This document shows, piece after piece, positions 38,165 to 47,523 of a stretch of 64,000 nt of DNA (position 1 is its first letter; each line of letters starts with the position of its first letter). The stretch lies in the NCBI GenBank assembly GCA_020629415.1, contig JAHDDL010000019.1, positions 11,601 to 75,600 of the forward strand, written 5' to 3'. Made by a program: the position numbers and the translations under genes. The notes beneath the pieces are model-generated. The model worked only from the letters and a program-made list of their open reading frames with translations. It was not told the DNA's origin and did not search any database. The stretch is from Maribacter sp. GTDB taxonomy: Bacteria > Bacteroidota > Bacteroidia > Flavobacteriales > Flavobacteriaceae.

Positions 38165-41100
38165 CTAAAAGCCAAAACCTAGTCCGAAAGTAAATCTTGG
38201 TCCGTCTTCACTAACAAAGATGGCAGTATTTACTGAAATAATATCAGAAGCATTTAAAAAGAAACCGCCACCGTAAGAAGTATGCCAGCGACCAGAACTC
38301 ATTTCTGGCATCCATACCCTACCATAATCAAACCCACCAAAAAGACCCATTGCCGTTGGTAATAGTCTAGTGCGTTTCTTTTTTAGGCTAAACCTTATAT
38401 CCGTATTTTGGTAGTATGATGTTTTACCCGTAAAACGTTGATTTCTAAATCCGCGTAGACCATCTAAGCCACCAATGCTTGCGGCTTGGTAAAATTCATA
38501 TTCGTTACCTATATTAAAATGCGCCTTCCATTTGGTCGCCAATACCAATCTACCACTGGGTATCAACTTATAATCAAAACTTAAGCTTGGTACAATGTAC
38601 CCAAAGCTTCCGCCCTCTTTAGAAAGATTTTCTTTAAACCCAGCCTCTAGAGAGGTTTCCATACCCAATGTAGGAAATGCTTCATTGTCCCTATTTTCAT
38701 AAGTATAAGCTGCATGAGCCCCAACAAAATCACTATTGGTCTCTTCTCCGTTCTGTTGATAAAATGTATTAATGAATCTATCGTCAGTTTCTTCAACACT
38801 AATATTTTCGTAGGACAATCCTAATTTGACCTTGGCACCTAATTGCCCCCTCCATACCAATGATGGTGAAAAATCAATCTGTCTTAGCTTCACCCTATTG
38901 AAATCCAAACCTAGGTCATCATCAAAATTTTCAGTATTGTTACCAAACCCGAAGAAATTAATTGCAAAATTAGGGCTTGTAAACCTTGCTTTTAATTCTG
39001 CATTCCAATTTTCAAACACATGTGCAAATTCTCCTTGATACTTAAAATCAAATCCGCTTGTGGCAAAATAATATGACGCTCCAAAGGTGTGCTGTTGCGT
39101 AAAAGGATTTTGCCTAAAACCATTATAAGTATAGGTATTTACAAAACCTATTCGCAGACCATCATCTGGATTAAAGCCTATGGTAGGGATAATTTGGTTA
39201 AAGCTACTTCTTAATTTTAATGGCTGATAGGTGTTTAACTCGTAATCATCTGACAATTTTACTTTTGCACCACCTGTTTCCTCAAAAGTGTTCTTTTTGC
39301 TCTTAAAATCATACAAAGCCACATTTTTACCATCTTCTACCCTGTAAATGTCATTATTGTGACCACCGATAATACGAACCTTTACACCAGAATAATTATC
39401 TGAATTTTTAACTTCAAAGATATCATCATCATCCAATCCAAAAACCCATAGCTCTTTTGTATCTTCTTTTGTAAAAACCTTATCATAAAAAAGTCGTTTT
39501 TTCTTATCACCAATATTTCTAAAAACCTTTACCTCGGTCTCTTCATCGCTCAGCCTATTAATCTCGAACCAATCATCTTTATCTGTCCCTGCTACTACAG
39601 CATATTTATTCAATATCCGATAATATTCGTTTGCAGTTTCTTGAATATGTCCTAATCTAGCCAATAGAATCCTTTTAATCTCATCTACCGTTTCATCACG
39701 TACTTCTTCAGGAAAAGACAAAAATGCTTCATCTATGTCACTTGGCTTTAGATGTTCCTGTAAGTACTTTGCCTGCTCTAACCATTGGCTTTTTTCCGTT
39801 TCGCCCAATAATGTCAAATCTAAAACATAGGTCATTGGCGATGAATTAAAACCTTTTACACTTCTAATATCTTCATTAAAACCCTCCATTAACCGTAACC
39901 CAGGTATTATACGCGTAGCAATTTTCATTAAAGCACCATCACCCATTTTTGAGAATACCTGATCACGATCTCTTGGCACTGGTCTATAAATGGTTTTACC
40001 CTTTTCTTTGTCCTTGAATTCTGCCCAACGCCACTGGTCTACATGACGATCCCAATCACCTAGAACCATATCAAAAAGACGCGCTCTTAGGTACAAGTCT
40101 TTATCAACTTCATATTCTTCATCATCACGAAGATCTTCAAGCATACTGTCAGTACTTTTTAAATCATTAGAATTTCCAAAACTTGCCAAATCTCCATGGC
40201 CATCCCCGGTATGCTCTTCGATCATATATAGTTCATCACCAAAAGATTCATTATAGTTTTTCAACGCCGGTTGTTTGGGAACATAATATAAAACCGGATT
40301 GGTATGGTAAATACCTACGGCATCAGATAATTTTGCAGTGGTAAACGGTCCATAAGGGTGTGATCCCGTGTAAAAATCCTGTAATATTTCTTGGGTATAG
40401 GTTTCTTTTAGATCATCTAGCACATATTGGTCTTGAAATGCCATAGATTGTAGATATAATTCTGCACTCTTTCTTAAAGCTCTCATCACATACTCTCTAC
40501 CATCTTTTGCACGCAAACGCAAAGATTTAGATTGATGTCCGCCTCCTTTCTTAACAGGCTCCAAGCCTCCCATAAGCGAATCTAAATTTACGGTCGGCAC
40601 TTTTACCTCCGTACCGTAGTACTTACGGTAACGATCACCCCATACGCCTTTATAAAAGCCGCTTTTATCAATTTCTTCTTTTGTATATACAGATGCCTTT
40701 ACGCTATCCGGAAACTGTTCAGAAAATTCACCTACATATTCATTCTTAACAGGGGGCAGCACTTCATTAGTAAATAAAAACTCTTCTTCATCATTTTCGT
40801 CTACTCCATAAAAGCGCACTCTAGAGGAACCATCTTTATACACTTCCAAGGTAGCATAGCCCATTTTACCCGTATTAAACTGAGAGCCGTTCAATAAACG
40901 TGTAAAGCCTTTTTTTGCTCCGGAACCACTCACAATTTGAGGTGTATTGTTTTCAACAAAATACTGCAATGTATGTTCATGGCCAGATGCAAATATTACA
41001 CGGTCAGAATACTGTGCCAAGGTAGTTACCCTATTCATCAATTCTCTATAACGCTTGTTGTTCACATCTTCTACAGACGCCCCAGATGTAGTTCTTAATA

Positions 41101-41887
41101 CATTGATAAAAGTGCCTAGAACAGGAACCGGCACTGCCATTTTTTTTGGGTAGAATTGTTTTCTTAGCGAGTACTGCCCTCCATGCTCTCCATAACTGTT
41201 AGATGGGTGGTGCATGGCTATTACCGTGGTGCGATCTCTATAATCTTTTATGGCATCTTCCAATTCCAGAAAAAACTTGTCCCTACTCTTGATCTCACAT
41301 TTATCATTAATATCCGGGCGTTTGTCCCAATTGGTCAAATACCATTCTGTATCTATGGTAATTATAGCGACATCATCACCTATCTCCACAACATCTATAG
41401 GACATCCGTTTTCTGGTAAAAAGGGATCCTTTTCTTTTTCTTTAAGTGCTTTTTTAACATAGTTTTCCTCTCTTTCAAGACCTACCAAACCTTCCGTATA
41501 CCAATCATGATTACCAGGAATAAAAAGTGGCCTTCCCTTAAAATTGGTCAATGTATTAAGTTGGGCATCCAAATGATTTTTTGCGGTTCTATATGCTACG
41601 GTAGAGTCTTTAGGGTCCGGCAACCCGGCCGGGTAAATATTATCGCCTAGAAATATGGCCGTGCTATTCTTTTCTGCCTTGTCTAATCTATTCTTAAAAA
41701 TTTTCAGAGCAGGATTCATACCTCCCATAGGAGATAAACCAGCATCTCCGATCAAATAAAAGGTGTGCGATACTTTTTTTTCAACATCTACATCTATAGC
41801 AAATTTATCGTCTACATATTTAGTGTTATATGTAGCACAGCTAGTAATGAACATAAAAACCGATAGATATGCATATAATTTTTTCAT
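38165..41887 (-). CDS. Metallophosphoesterase - kinase-like domain - Omp85-type outer-membrane barrel fusion lipoprotein
   Basis: 1240 residues. The start has a lipoprotein signal (YLSVFMFITSCATY, C17). Residues about 40-340 are a calcineurin-like phosphoesterase (FYLIGDAG, FLGDNIYP, PGNHDWYTEG, IAMHHPS, SGHEHTLQY). Residues about 445-780 contain KSLRLRAKDGREYVMRAL, LGDWDRHVDQWRWAEF (D-W-D near 613) and VPRDRDQVF (near 639), a pattern like the active site of CotH/HipA/Fam20-type atypical kinases. From about 886 to the end lies a beta barrel with the Omp85/BamA-type motif GGLDGLRGFRNQRF and a terminal FTFGLGFGF. It would be outer-membrane located with enzymatic parts outside the barrel. Phosphoesterase and barrel assignments are firm; the kinase-like reading is inference. 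Confidence 0.85.
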   Translation of the reverse strand: MKKLYAYLSVFMFITSCATYNTKYVDDKFAIDVDVEKKVSHTFYLIGDAGLSPMGGMNPALKIFKNRLDKAEKNSTAIFLGDNIYPAGLPDPKDSTVAYRTAKNHLDAQLNTLTNFKGRPLFIPGNHDWYTEGLVGLEREENYVKKALKEKEKDPFLPENGCPIDVVEIGDDVAIITIDTEWYLTNWDKRPDINDKCEIKSRDKFFLELEDAIKDYRDRTTVIAMHHPSNSYGEHGGQYSLRKQFYPKKMAVPVPVLGTFINVLRTTSGASVEDVNNKRYRELMNRVTTLAQYSDRVIFASGHEHTLQYFVENNTPQIVSGSGAKKGFTRLLNGSQFNTGKMGYATLEVYKDGSSRVRFYGVDENDEEEFLFTNEVLPPVKNEYVGEFSEQFPDSVKASVYTKEEIDKSGFYKGVWGDRYRKYYGTEVKVPTVNLDSLMGGLEPVKKGGGHQSKSLRLRAKDGREYVMRALRKSAELYLQSMAFQDQYVLDDLKETYTQEILQDFYTGSHPYGPFTTAKLSDAVGIYHTNPVLYYVPKQPALKNYNESFGDELYMIEEHTGDGHGDLASFGNSNDLKSTDSMLEDLRDDEEYEVDKDLYLRARLFDMVLGDWDRHVDQWRWAEFKDKEKGKTIYRPVPRDRDQVFSKMGDGALMKIATRIIPGLRLMEGFNEDIRSVKGFNSSPMTYVLDLTLLGETEKSQWLEQAKYLQEHLKPSDIDEAFLSFPEEVRDETVDEIKRILLARLGHIQETANEYYRILNKYAVVAGTDKDDWFEINRLSDEETEVKVFRNIGDKKKRLFYDKVFTKEDTKELWVFGLDDDDIFEVKNSDNYSGVKVRIIGGHNNDIYRVEDGKNVALYDFKSKKNTFEETGGAKVKLSDDYELNTYQPLKLRSSFNQIIPTIGFNPDDGLRIGFVNTYTYNGFRQNPFTQQHTFGASYYFATSGFDFKYQGEFAHVFENWNAELKARFTSPNFAINFFGFGNNTENFDDDLGLDFNRVKLRQIDFSPSLVWRGQLGAKVKLGLSYENISVEETDDRFINTFYQQNGEETNSDFVGAHAAYTYENRDNEAFPTLGMETSLEAGFKENLSKEGGSFGYIVPSLSFDYKLIPSGRLVLATKWKAHFNIGNEYEFYQAASIGGLDGLRGFRNQRFTGKTSYYQNTDIRFSLKKKRTRLLPTAMGLFGGFDYGRVWMPEMSSGRWHTSYGGGFFLNASDIISVNTAIFVSEDGPRFTFGLGFGF

Positions 41888-41944
41888 AGTAACGTTGCCC
41901 TCTTTAAAATTTTGTAATTTGGATATTTCAAACCAATTTCCCTT

Positions 41945-43162
41945 ATGTCAGAAATCTTAGATAAAACACAACAATTTGTAACTGACTTACTTACCAATGA
42001 ACTGGATAAGAAGTTTTTATACCATAATCTAAGACATACACAAAGAGTCGTTAAAAGTACTAAACAATTACTGGAATCATGTTCTCTATCCGATCAAGAT
42101 CAAGAACTTCTTATTCTAGTAGCTTGGTTACATGATACGGGTTACACTAAGGGAACCTCAAATCATGAGGAGAGTAGCTGCGAAATTGCAGAAGATTTTT
42201 TATCTAAAGAAGGATATGACAAAGAAGGCATAGAAAAGGTAAAATCATGTATACTTGCCACAAAGTGGAATGCAAAACCTGCTAATTTAATGGACAAAAT
42301 TATCCGTGATGCAGATTCTTCTCACTTTGCACAAAGCAGTTATCTTGAAACTTCTGATCTGTTACGCGAAGAATTGAAATTACTTGGTTTAAAAAACTAC
42401 AACCAAAAAGAATGGCTAGAACTCAACATTCAAGTCTTTAGAACGGACCACCAATACTATACGGATTACGCCAAAGAGAATTGGTTACCTAAAAAAGACA
42501 AAAATCTAAGAAAGCTTATAAAAGATAAGAAGTCTGAAAAGAAACTTGCTAAAAAAGAAAAGTTAAAAGCGCAGTTTAAAAGTGAAAGTCCGGATCGTGG
42601 TATTCAGACCTTATACCGTGTAACCCTAAAAAACCATATTACGCTTAGCGATATTGCAGACACAAAAGCGAATATTCTACTTTCCGTAAATGCCATTATT
42701 ATATCATTAGCGTTATCTAACCTGATACCAAAATTAGACAACCCATCTAACGACTACCTTATTTATCCTACGGTGATATTCGTATTTTTTAGTGTGGTTT
42801 CTATGGTTTTAGCGGTCTTAGCGACCAGACCTAACGTTACTAGTGGCGAATTTTCTAAAGAAGATGTAGCTAATAAAAATGTAAATCTATTGTTTTTCGG
42901 CAACTTTCATAAAATGGCATTGAGCGAATATGAATGGGCTATTCAAGAAATGCTTAAAGACAAAGATTATATATACAGTTCCCTGACCAAAGATCTTTAT
43001 TTTCTTGGTATTGTACTTAATAGAAAATACTCTCTTTTACGGTGGACCTATACTATTTTTATGATAGGCATGATCCTTTCCGTAATAGCATTTGCAGTTT
43101 CCTTCAAATTCTTTGGTCCCGATCGTAAAATAGAGTTATTAAGCCAGGCACTATTCTTTTAG
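41945..43162 (+). CDS. HD-domain phosphohydrolase fused to Pycsar-type membrane effector (DUF5706/PycTM)
   Basis: 405 residues. Residues 1-180 are an HD domain: FLYHNLRHTQRV (H27, H31), VAWLHDTGY (H63-D64), H74 and IIRDADSSHF (D122). Residues 183-212 form a Lys-rich linker. Residues about 215-395 match the Pycsar effector PycTM family: LKNHITLSDIADTKANILLS, then three membrane helices (about 246-262, 272-293, 368-390). In Pycsar defence a pyrimidine cyclase makes cCMP/cUMP, which triggers such a membrane effector. Here no cyclase lies next to it; instead the effector is joined to a nucleotide-hydrolase-type domain. It overlaps the GAF gene tail to tail by 12 bases. Confidence 0.85.
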   Translation: MSEILDKTQQFVTDLLTNELDKKFLYHNLRHTQRVVKSTKQLLESCSLSDQDQELLILVAWLHDTGYTKGTSNHEESSCEIAEDFLSKEGYDKEGIEKVKSCILATKWNAKPANLMDKIIRDADSSHFAQSSYLETSDLLREELKLLGLKNYNQKEWLELNIQVFRTDHQYYTDYAKENWLPKKDKNLRKLIKDKKSEKKLAKKEKLKAQFKSESPDRGIQTLYRVTLKNHITLSDIADTKANILLSVNAIIISLALSNLIPKLDNPSNDYLIYPTVIFVFFSVVSMVLAVLATRPNVTSGEFSKEDVANKNVNLLFFGNFHKMALSEYEWAIQEMLKDKDYIYSSLTKDLYFLGIVLNRKYSLLRWTYTIFMIGMILSVIAFAVSFKFFGPDRKIELLSQALFF

Positions 43163-45523
43163 GGCGTCCATAAGATCTTGATAGGTATAAGTCTTTTCCG
43201 GTTCTTGTTCTCTTTTATAAAGAATCTCCGCACGTATAGCCTTTAAGCCAGAAACACCTTGTAATCCCTCTAACTCTACAATTTCTATTTTATTGGTAAA
43301 GCAACCTTTGGACTTCAAAAATTTAATATATCTCAAATATTCCAATTCATCTTTCTTTTGAGAATATACAATAGAAAGCACTCCTTTTTCGGTCAGCCTT
43401 TGATCGGTGCCCTTTATGTAAGACTTATCAATTCTTTTTTTAATAACCTCATAGCGGGCGTTATAGGTGCCATCAACATCAAATTGTTTTTCATCCATTC
43501 TAAAACGGATGGATAACGACGTATTATATACCAATATCAATGACGCAGCATCTAACGGTACCGGTAACTTTGGCTTTAACGAGTAATGTGCATTTTCCAT
43601 TTCGCACATGACCTGCAATTGCCACAGCCTTAAATTATTAAGATATAACGAATTGTATTCCCTGTTTTCTGAAATTGAAGCGCCAATGTACATGTTATGC
43701 TCTACACCATCGGTCTTGTAACGCTCATAATAATGAGGAAACATAGCCTGTGCACCTTCCTGTCTTTTATCAATGACCGAAGAAAGTTTTTTATTGATCA
43801 ATGTTACGCTCTCATCATAGTTCTTTCTATGATCGTAATAAGAGCCCGTACCCATATCTATCTTAGACTCATATTTTAATATATGCTTCTCTATTTCTTT
43901 GTCAGACTTTTTAAGATGCTCAAAAACAGGTGATATTTCTTCATGTACAAAATCAAATATAGCTTGTTCACTATTCGTATAAAGCATTTCCTTTATACTC
44001 TCTAAATGATTGTTCACCCTAAAGATCAGCTCTTCATAAATTGGCAAATTCCACTTCTTTTGGGCTATGTTAAGCACATTGTCAATCTCAGAAAGCTGAA
44101 TCATCAAATCGCGCTGAATGGCTAAATTTCTTGCTTGAGAAGAATCCTTTATATCAATTTGACCAAATAGAGGATATACATCCTTAAAAACAATTTCTTT
44201 AAACGATGGCGATTTCCCCTCGGCCTCATCGATCATAAACTTTTTAGCCTCTTCTTGAAATTTCCAGTAAACCGATGAATGAACAGAAGTACACTCGTTC
44301 TGAATGATAGCATCTATTCTATTGGTCTCTTCAACATTGGCACGTACAACGGCAGATACGATAAACGGCAAAACATCATCTAATTTCTGTGCGTTTACAC
44401 CGTTAAGAACGCCCTTCTTTTCAGATACAATTTCTAACACTCCCAAAAGATCGTTCTCATAGGCAATAGGAGCAAAAATGGCACTTTGTATACCCTGTTC
44501 CTGAAGTCCCTTGTAAGGGTTCATATTACCCGTTTGCTCTACCTTACGGTCCATATCGGTTATGGTAAAGTATGAATTGTGATCTATCAGTTTATCATAA
44601 GAATCTTCACATAGTGCACTTTTACAGTTCATGTGATGTTTTCCCCCTAAAAGAAAACTATCAAAACCCATTCCCGCAACCTCTTCAAATTCATTTTTCT
44701 TAGCGTCAAATGACGCAAAACCAACTTTAATATTTGGCAACCTAAAAAATGATTTGAATGTTTCTTGCAGATCATGCATGAAGTTCGTAGGCTGTATGGT
44801 ATCCTTTGAAATTAATTTTGTTTTAATATTTGAAATTGCCTGCTCCATGGTAACATCGAACAAGTTGGCGATTACAAATCCTTTAGATATAAAACTTTCA
44901 GGCGGAATCTTATCCATCCAAAGCTTAATATCGTACGGATTTGCCAAAAGCTCATCTACATCTTCTTGTGTAATCTCTTTTGATTTATTGGTAGGGATAA
45001 TATCGATAAAATCCGCATTGTACAAAATGCGATAATGGCGCATTACACCATTGGCATCTGGAATATCATAGAAATAAGGGCGACTAAAATCTAAATGGTA
45101 ACCATAGTAGAAGTTCAAAACCACAACACAGCTCATGATATAATCCATATCATCACCAACATTCCTTAGTTCCGGTTCGTAACCATCGCCTGCCTCTTCA
45201 ATTATTTTTTGAAATCGTTTAGACGACTTTATAATGGTATCCTGATAAGGTAAGGTTGCCACCTTTATCTCGTTACCACTTAATGCCTCTGTAAATGTAT
45301 CTTGTAGAATACGATTTATTATATCTTTATTTTTCTCTAATAAAGTAAAGTCCGAAAAACCATTGCGTAGTTCAGGAAAACCCTTTTCAGTAGACAAAAT
45401 ACGTTCAGCGGTGGCCGCCAAAAAAGGATCGTCACCCTTCAAATGTTCATCATACTTCTGTAGAAGTTTTTCAAAACTTATGAGGTGCTTCACCGGCATA
45501 ATCTTTCTCTCGTGCTTTCCCAT
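43151..45523 (-). CDS. Large GAF-domain protein, probable sensory/regulatory role
   Basis: 790 residues, no signal peptide and no clear membrane helix. Residues about 245-390 form a GAF domain (LPNIKVGFASFDAKKNEFEE, GIQSAIFAPIAYENDLLGVL, EIVSEKKGVLNGVNAQKLDD). The flanks are mostly helical. No histidine kinase, GGDEF, HD or output domain could be recognised at the C-terminus, which is unusual for a GAF protein. The start at ATG 45523 (MGKHERK) is used; an ATG eight codons later (MPVKHL) is an alternative. It diverges from the metallophosphoesterase gene. Confidence 0.8.
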   Translation of the reverse strand: MGKHERKIMPVKHLISFEKLLQKYDEHLKGDDPFLAATAERILSTEKGFPELRNGFSDFTLLEKNKDIINRILQDTFTEALSGNEIKVATLPYQDTIIKSSKRFQKIIEEAGDGYEPELRNVGDDMDYIMSCVVVLNFYYGYHLDFSRPYFYDIPDANGVMRHYRILYNADFIDIIPTNKSKEITQEDVDELLANPYDIKLWMDKIPPESFISKGFVIANLFDVTMEQAISNIKTKLISKDTIQPTNFMHDLQETFKSFFRLPNIKVGFASFDAKKNEFEEVAGMGFDSFLLGGKHHMNCKSALCEDSYDKLIDHNSYFTITDMDRKVEQTGNMNPYKGLQEQGIQSAIFAPIAYENDLLGVLEIVSEKKGVLNGVNAQKLDDVLPFIVSAVVRANVEETNRIDAIIQNECTSVHSSVYWKFQEEAKKFMIDEAEGKSPSFKEIVFKDVYPLFGQIDIKDSSQARNLAIQRDLMIQLSEIDNVLNIAQKKWNLPIYEELIFRVNNHLESIKEMLYTNSEQAIFDFVHEEISPVFEHLKKSDKEIEKHILKYESKIDMGTGSYYDHRKNYDESVTLINKKLSSVIDKRQEGAQAMFPHYYERYKTDGVEHNMYIGASISENREYNSLYLNNLRLWQLQVMCEMENAHYSLKPKLPVPLDAASLILVYNTSLSIRFRMDEKQFDVDGTYNARYEVIKKRIDKSYIKGTDQRLTEKGVLSIVYSQKKDELEYLRYIKFLKSKGCFTNKIEIVELEGLQGVSGLKAIRAEILYKREQEPEKTYTYQDLMDALKE

Positions 45524-45633
45524 GGTTTAGTTAGTCTACTAATTTGACGTAAAGTTACAAAACCTACCATATTTTTTAGTGCCGTAAGCCGTATGGTTGA
45601 CTTGATTTTCGGATATTTAGCGAAAAATAACCC

Positions 45634-46533
45634 ATGTCATCGGATAGTAGACTAAATAGAGCTTACAAAAACGCTAAAGTTATTCCGTTCGACGACACTT
45701 CTAAGTTTATACTTTTTAGTGATTGCCACAGAGGTGATAACAGTTTTGCCGATGATTTTGCCAACAATAGAAACATCTATTTTCACGCTTTAAAATTCTA
45801 TCATTCCGAAGGATTTGATTATTGTGAACTAGGTGATGGCGACGAACTTTGGGAAAACATTCACTTCGAATCTATATTTGAGGCCCATAAAAATGTATTC
45901 AAGCTTTTAAAGCAATTTCATCTAGAAAAAAGATTGCATATGATTTGGGGAAATCATGACATGGTCTATAAAGATGACGCTTACGTTAAAAAACATTTAT
46001 CCAGCTACTTTGAGCCTATAGACGATAAAGACAAATCTCTTTTTGAGGGTATTAAATATCATGAAGCACTTATTTTAAAACATAAAGAAACACAACAGGA
46101 AATCTTTCTTACACATGGCCACCAAGCAGATTGGTGGAATTACAGGTTTTGGCGAGTAGGTAGGTTTTTAGTGAGAATTCTTTGGAAACCTCTTCAAGTT
46201 TGGGGTATTGCGGACCCCACATCTCCTGCCAGAAATTATACCGAACTTATAAAAGTAGAGCGCCGAATAAAAAAGTGGATCCTTAAGAACAACCTTAAAA
46301 TCACAGTAGTAGGCCATACACATAGACCACGTTTTCCCGAACCTGGCGACATACCTCTCTTTAACGATGGCAGCTGCGTTCACCCAAGAAGTATTACCGG
46401 TATTGAAATTGAAAAGGGTAATATCTCTTTGATCAAATGGCAAATAAATACTACCGATGACGGTACCCTACGCGTGGTTAGGATTTTGCTGGAAGGACCT
46501 CAAAAACTTAGAGATTATATAGAACGATCATAA
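45634..46533 (+). CDS. Calcineurin-like metallophosphoesterase
   Basis: 299 residues, no signal peptide. Metal-site motifs in order: FSDCHRGDN, ELGDGDELWE, WGNHDMVYK, LTHGHQADWWN and VGHTHRPRFPE. The general layout and the GDxDE variant resemble LpxH-like and UDP-diacylglucosamine-hydrolase-related phosphoesterases, but the substrate is not evident. It is divergent from the GAF gene, with about 110 bases between, so the two may share a control region. Confidence 0.88.
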   Translation: MSSDSRLNRAYKNAKVIPFDDTSKFILFSDCHRGDNSFADDFANNRNIYFHALKFYHSEGFDYCELGDGDELWENIHFESIFEAHKNVFKLLKQFHLEKRLHMIWGNHDMVYKDDAYVKKHLSSYFEPIDDKDKSLFEGIKYHEALILKHKETQQEIFLTHGHQADWWNYRFWRVGRFLVRILWKPLQVWGIADPTSPARNYTELIKVERRIKKWILKNNLKITVVGHTHRPRFPEPGDIPLFNDGSCVHPRSITGIEIEKGNISLIKWQINTTDDGTLRVVRILLEGPQKLRDYIERS

Positions 46534-46732
46534 ACCTTGTACCCAAGTGTTTTCTTATTACTATCTTCCAATGCATGATTTTAAATATTTGTTAATAATT
46601 ACGTTTAAAACATAAGAATATCTTTATTTAAAATTTAATATTCATTAAAATTCTTAAAATTATATTTAAAATATTGTGACTTATATAAGGTTTTGGTTTC
46701 TAAACTAATACAATCAATTAAACCTTATAAAA
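46534..46732. other. Very AT-rich leader of aquaporin gene
   Basis: About 200 bases dominated by TTAAAAT-like words. It must hold the aqpZ promoter, but no -33/-7 pair stands out. Confidence 0.4.
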
Positions 46733-47428
46733 ATGAAAAAATTTATTGCAGAATTTATCGGCACCTTATGGCTTGTATTAGGTGGTTGCGGCAGTGCCGT
46801 GCTTGCCGCAGGATTTCCGGAAATGGGTATTGGCTTTGTTGGTGTTTCTTTGGCTTTTGGTTTAACAGTTGTAACCATGGCCTATGCAATTGGGCATATT
46901 TCTGGCTGTCATCTTAACCCGGCCGTTACTATTGGGGTTTGGATAGGTGGCCGTTTTGAAGGTAAAGACGTTTTTCCATACATTATTGCCCAAGTAATGG
47001 GCGGTATTGCCGGTGCAGCTATTCTATTTTTAATTGCATCTGGGAAATCTGATTTTGTACTAGGTGGCTTTGCTTCCAATGGCTACGGAGAACATTCGCC
47101 CGGCGGATATAGCATGACTTCTGCCTTGATCATAGAACTAGTAATGACCTTTATTTTCTTGTTCGTTATTCTAGGTTCTACCTACACAAAAGCACCTAGA
47201 GGGTTTGCCGGATTGGCAATTGGGTTATGCCTTACTTTAATTCATTTGATCAGCATACCTGTAACGAACACATCCGTTAATCCTGCCCGTAGTACCGGCC
47301 AGGCTCTTTTTGTTGGTGATTGGGCACTTGATCAATTGTGGTTATTTTGGCTGGCACCTATAGTAGGGGCAATTTTAGCCGGCTTGGTCTATAAAGCAAT
47401 ATCTCCAGAAATGACAGATAGATTATAG
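46733..47428 (+). CDS. aqpZ: Aquaporin Z
   Basis: 231 residues, six membrane helices, MIP family. The two NPA half-helices are present ([11 protein letters not shown] and [10 protein letters not shown]). [19 protein letters not shown] and [20 protein letters not shown] closely follow E. coli AqpZ, including the selectivity-filter Arg after NPA and the His/Thr positions of a water-specific channel. It permits rapid water movement across the inner membrane during osmotic change. Monocistronic, with a clear terminator after it. Confidence 0.96.
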   Translation: MKKFIAEFIGTLWLVLGGCGSAVLAAGFPEMGIGFVGVSLAFGLTVVTMAYAIGHISGCHLNPAVTIGVWIGGRFEGKDVFPYIIAQVMGGIAGAAILFLIASGKSDFVLGGFASNGYGEHSPGGYSMTSALIIELVMTFIFLFVILGSTYTKAPRGFAGLAIGLCLTLIHLISIPVTNTSVNPARSTGQALFVGDWALDQLWLFWLAPIVGAILAGLVYKAISPEMTDRL

Positions 47429-47443
47429 TATTTTACACAATGG

Positions 47444-47483
47444 GCTCATCATAATTATATAAAATATGATGAGCTTTTTTTTT
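47444..47483 (+). terminator. Rho-independent terminator of aqpZ
   Basis: Arms GCTCATCATA (47444-47453) and TATGATGAGC (47465-47474) pair perfectly over ten bases with an 11-base loop, followed by nine T. Confidence 0.92.
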
Positions 47484-47523
47484 ATGGTATATTTAAAGAA
47501 TCAACTAAACAACACTATTAAAT

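Noticed and set aside
41945..43162. A complete canonical Pycsar defence operon
   Set aside because: No cyclase gene adjacent; neighbours are a GAF protein and an outer-membrane fusion, and nothing suggests a mobile island.
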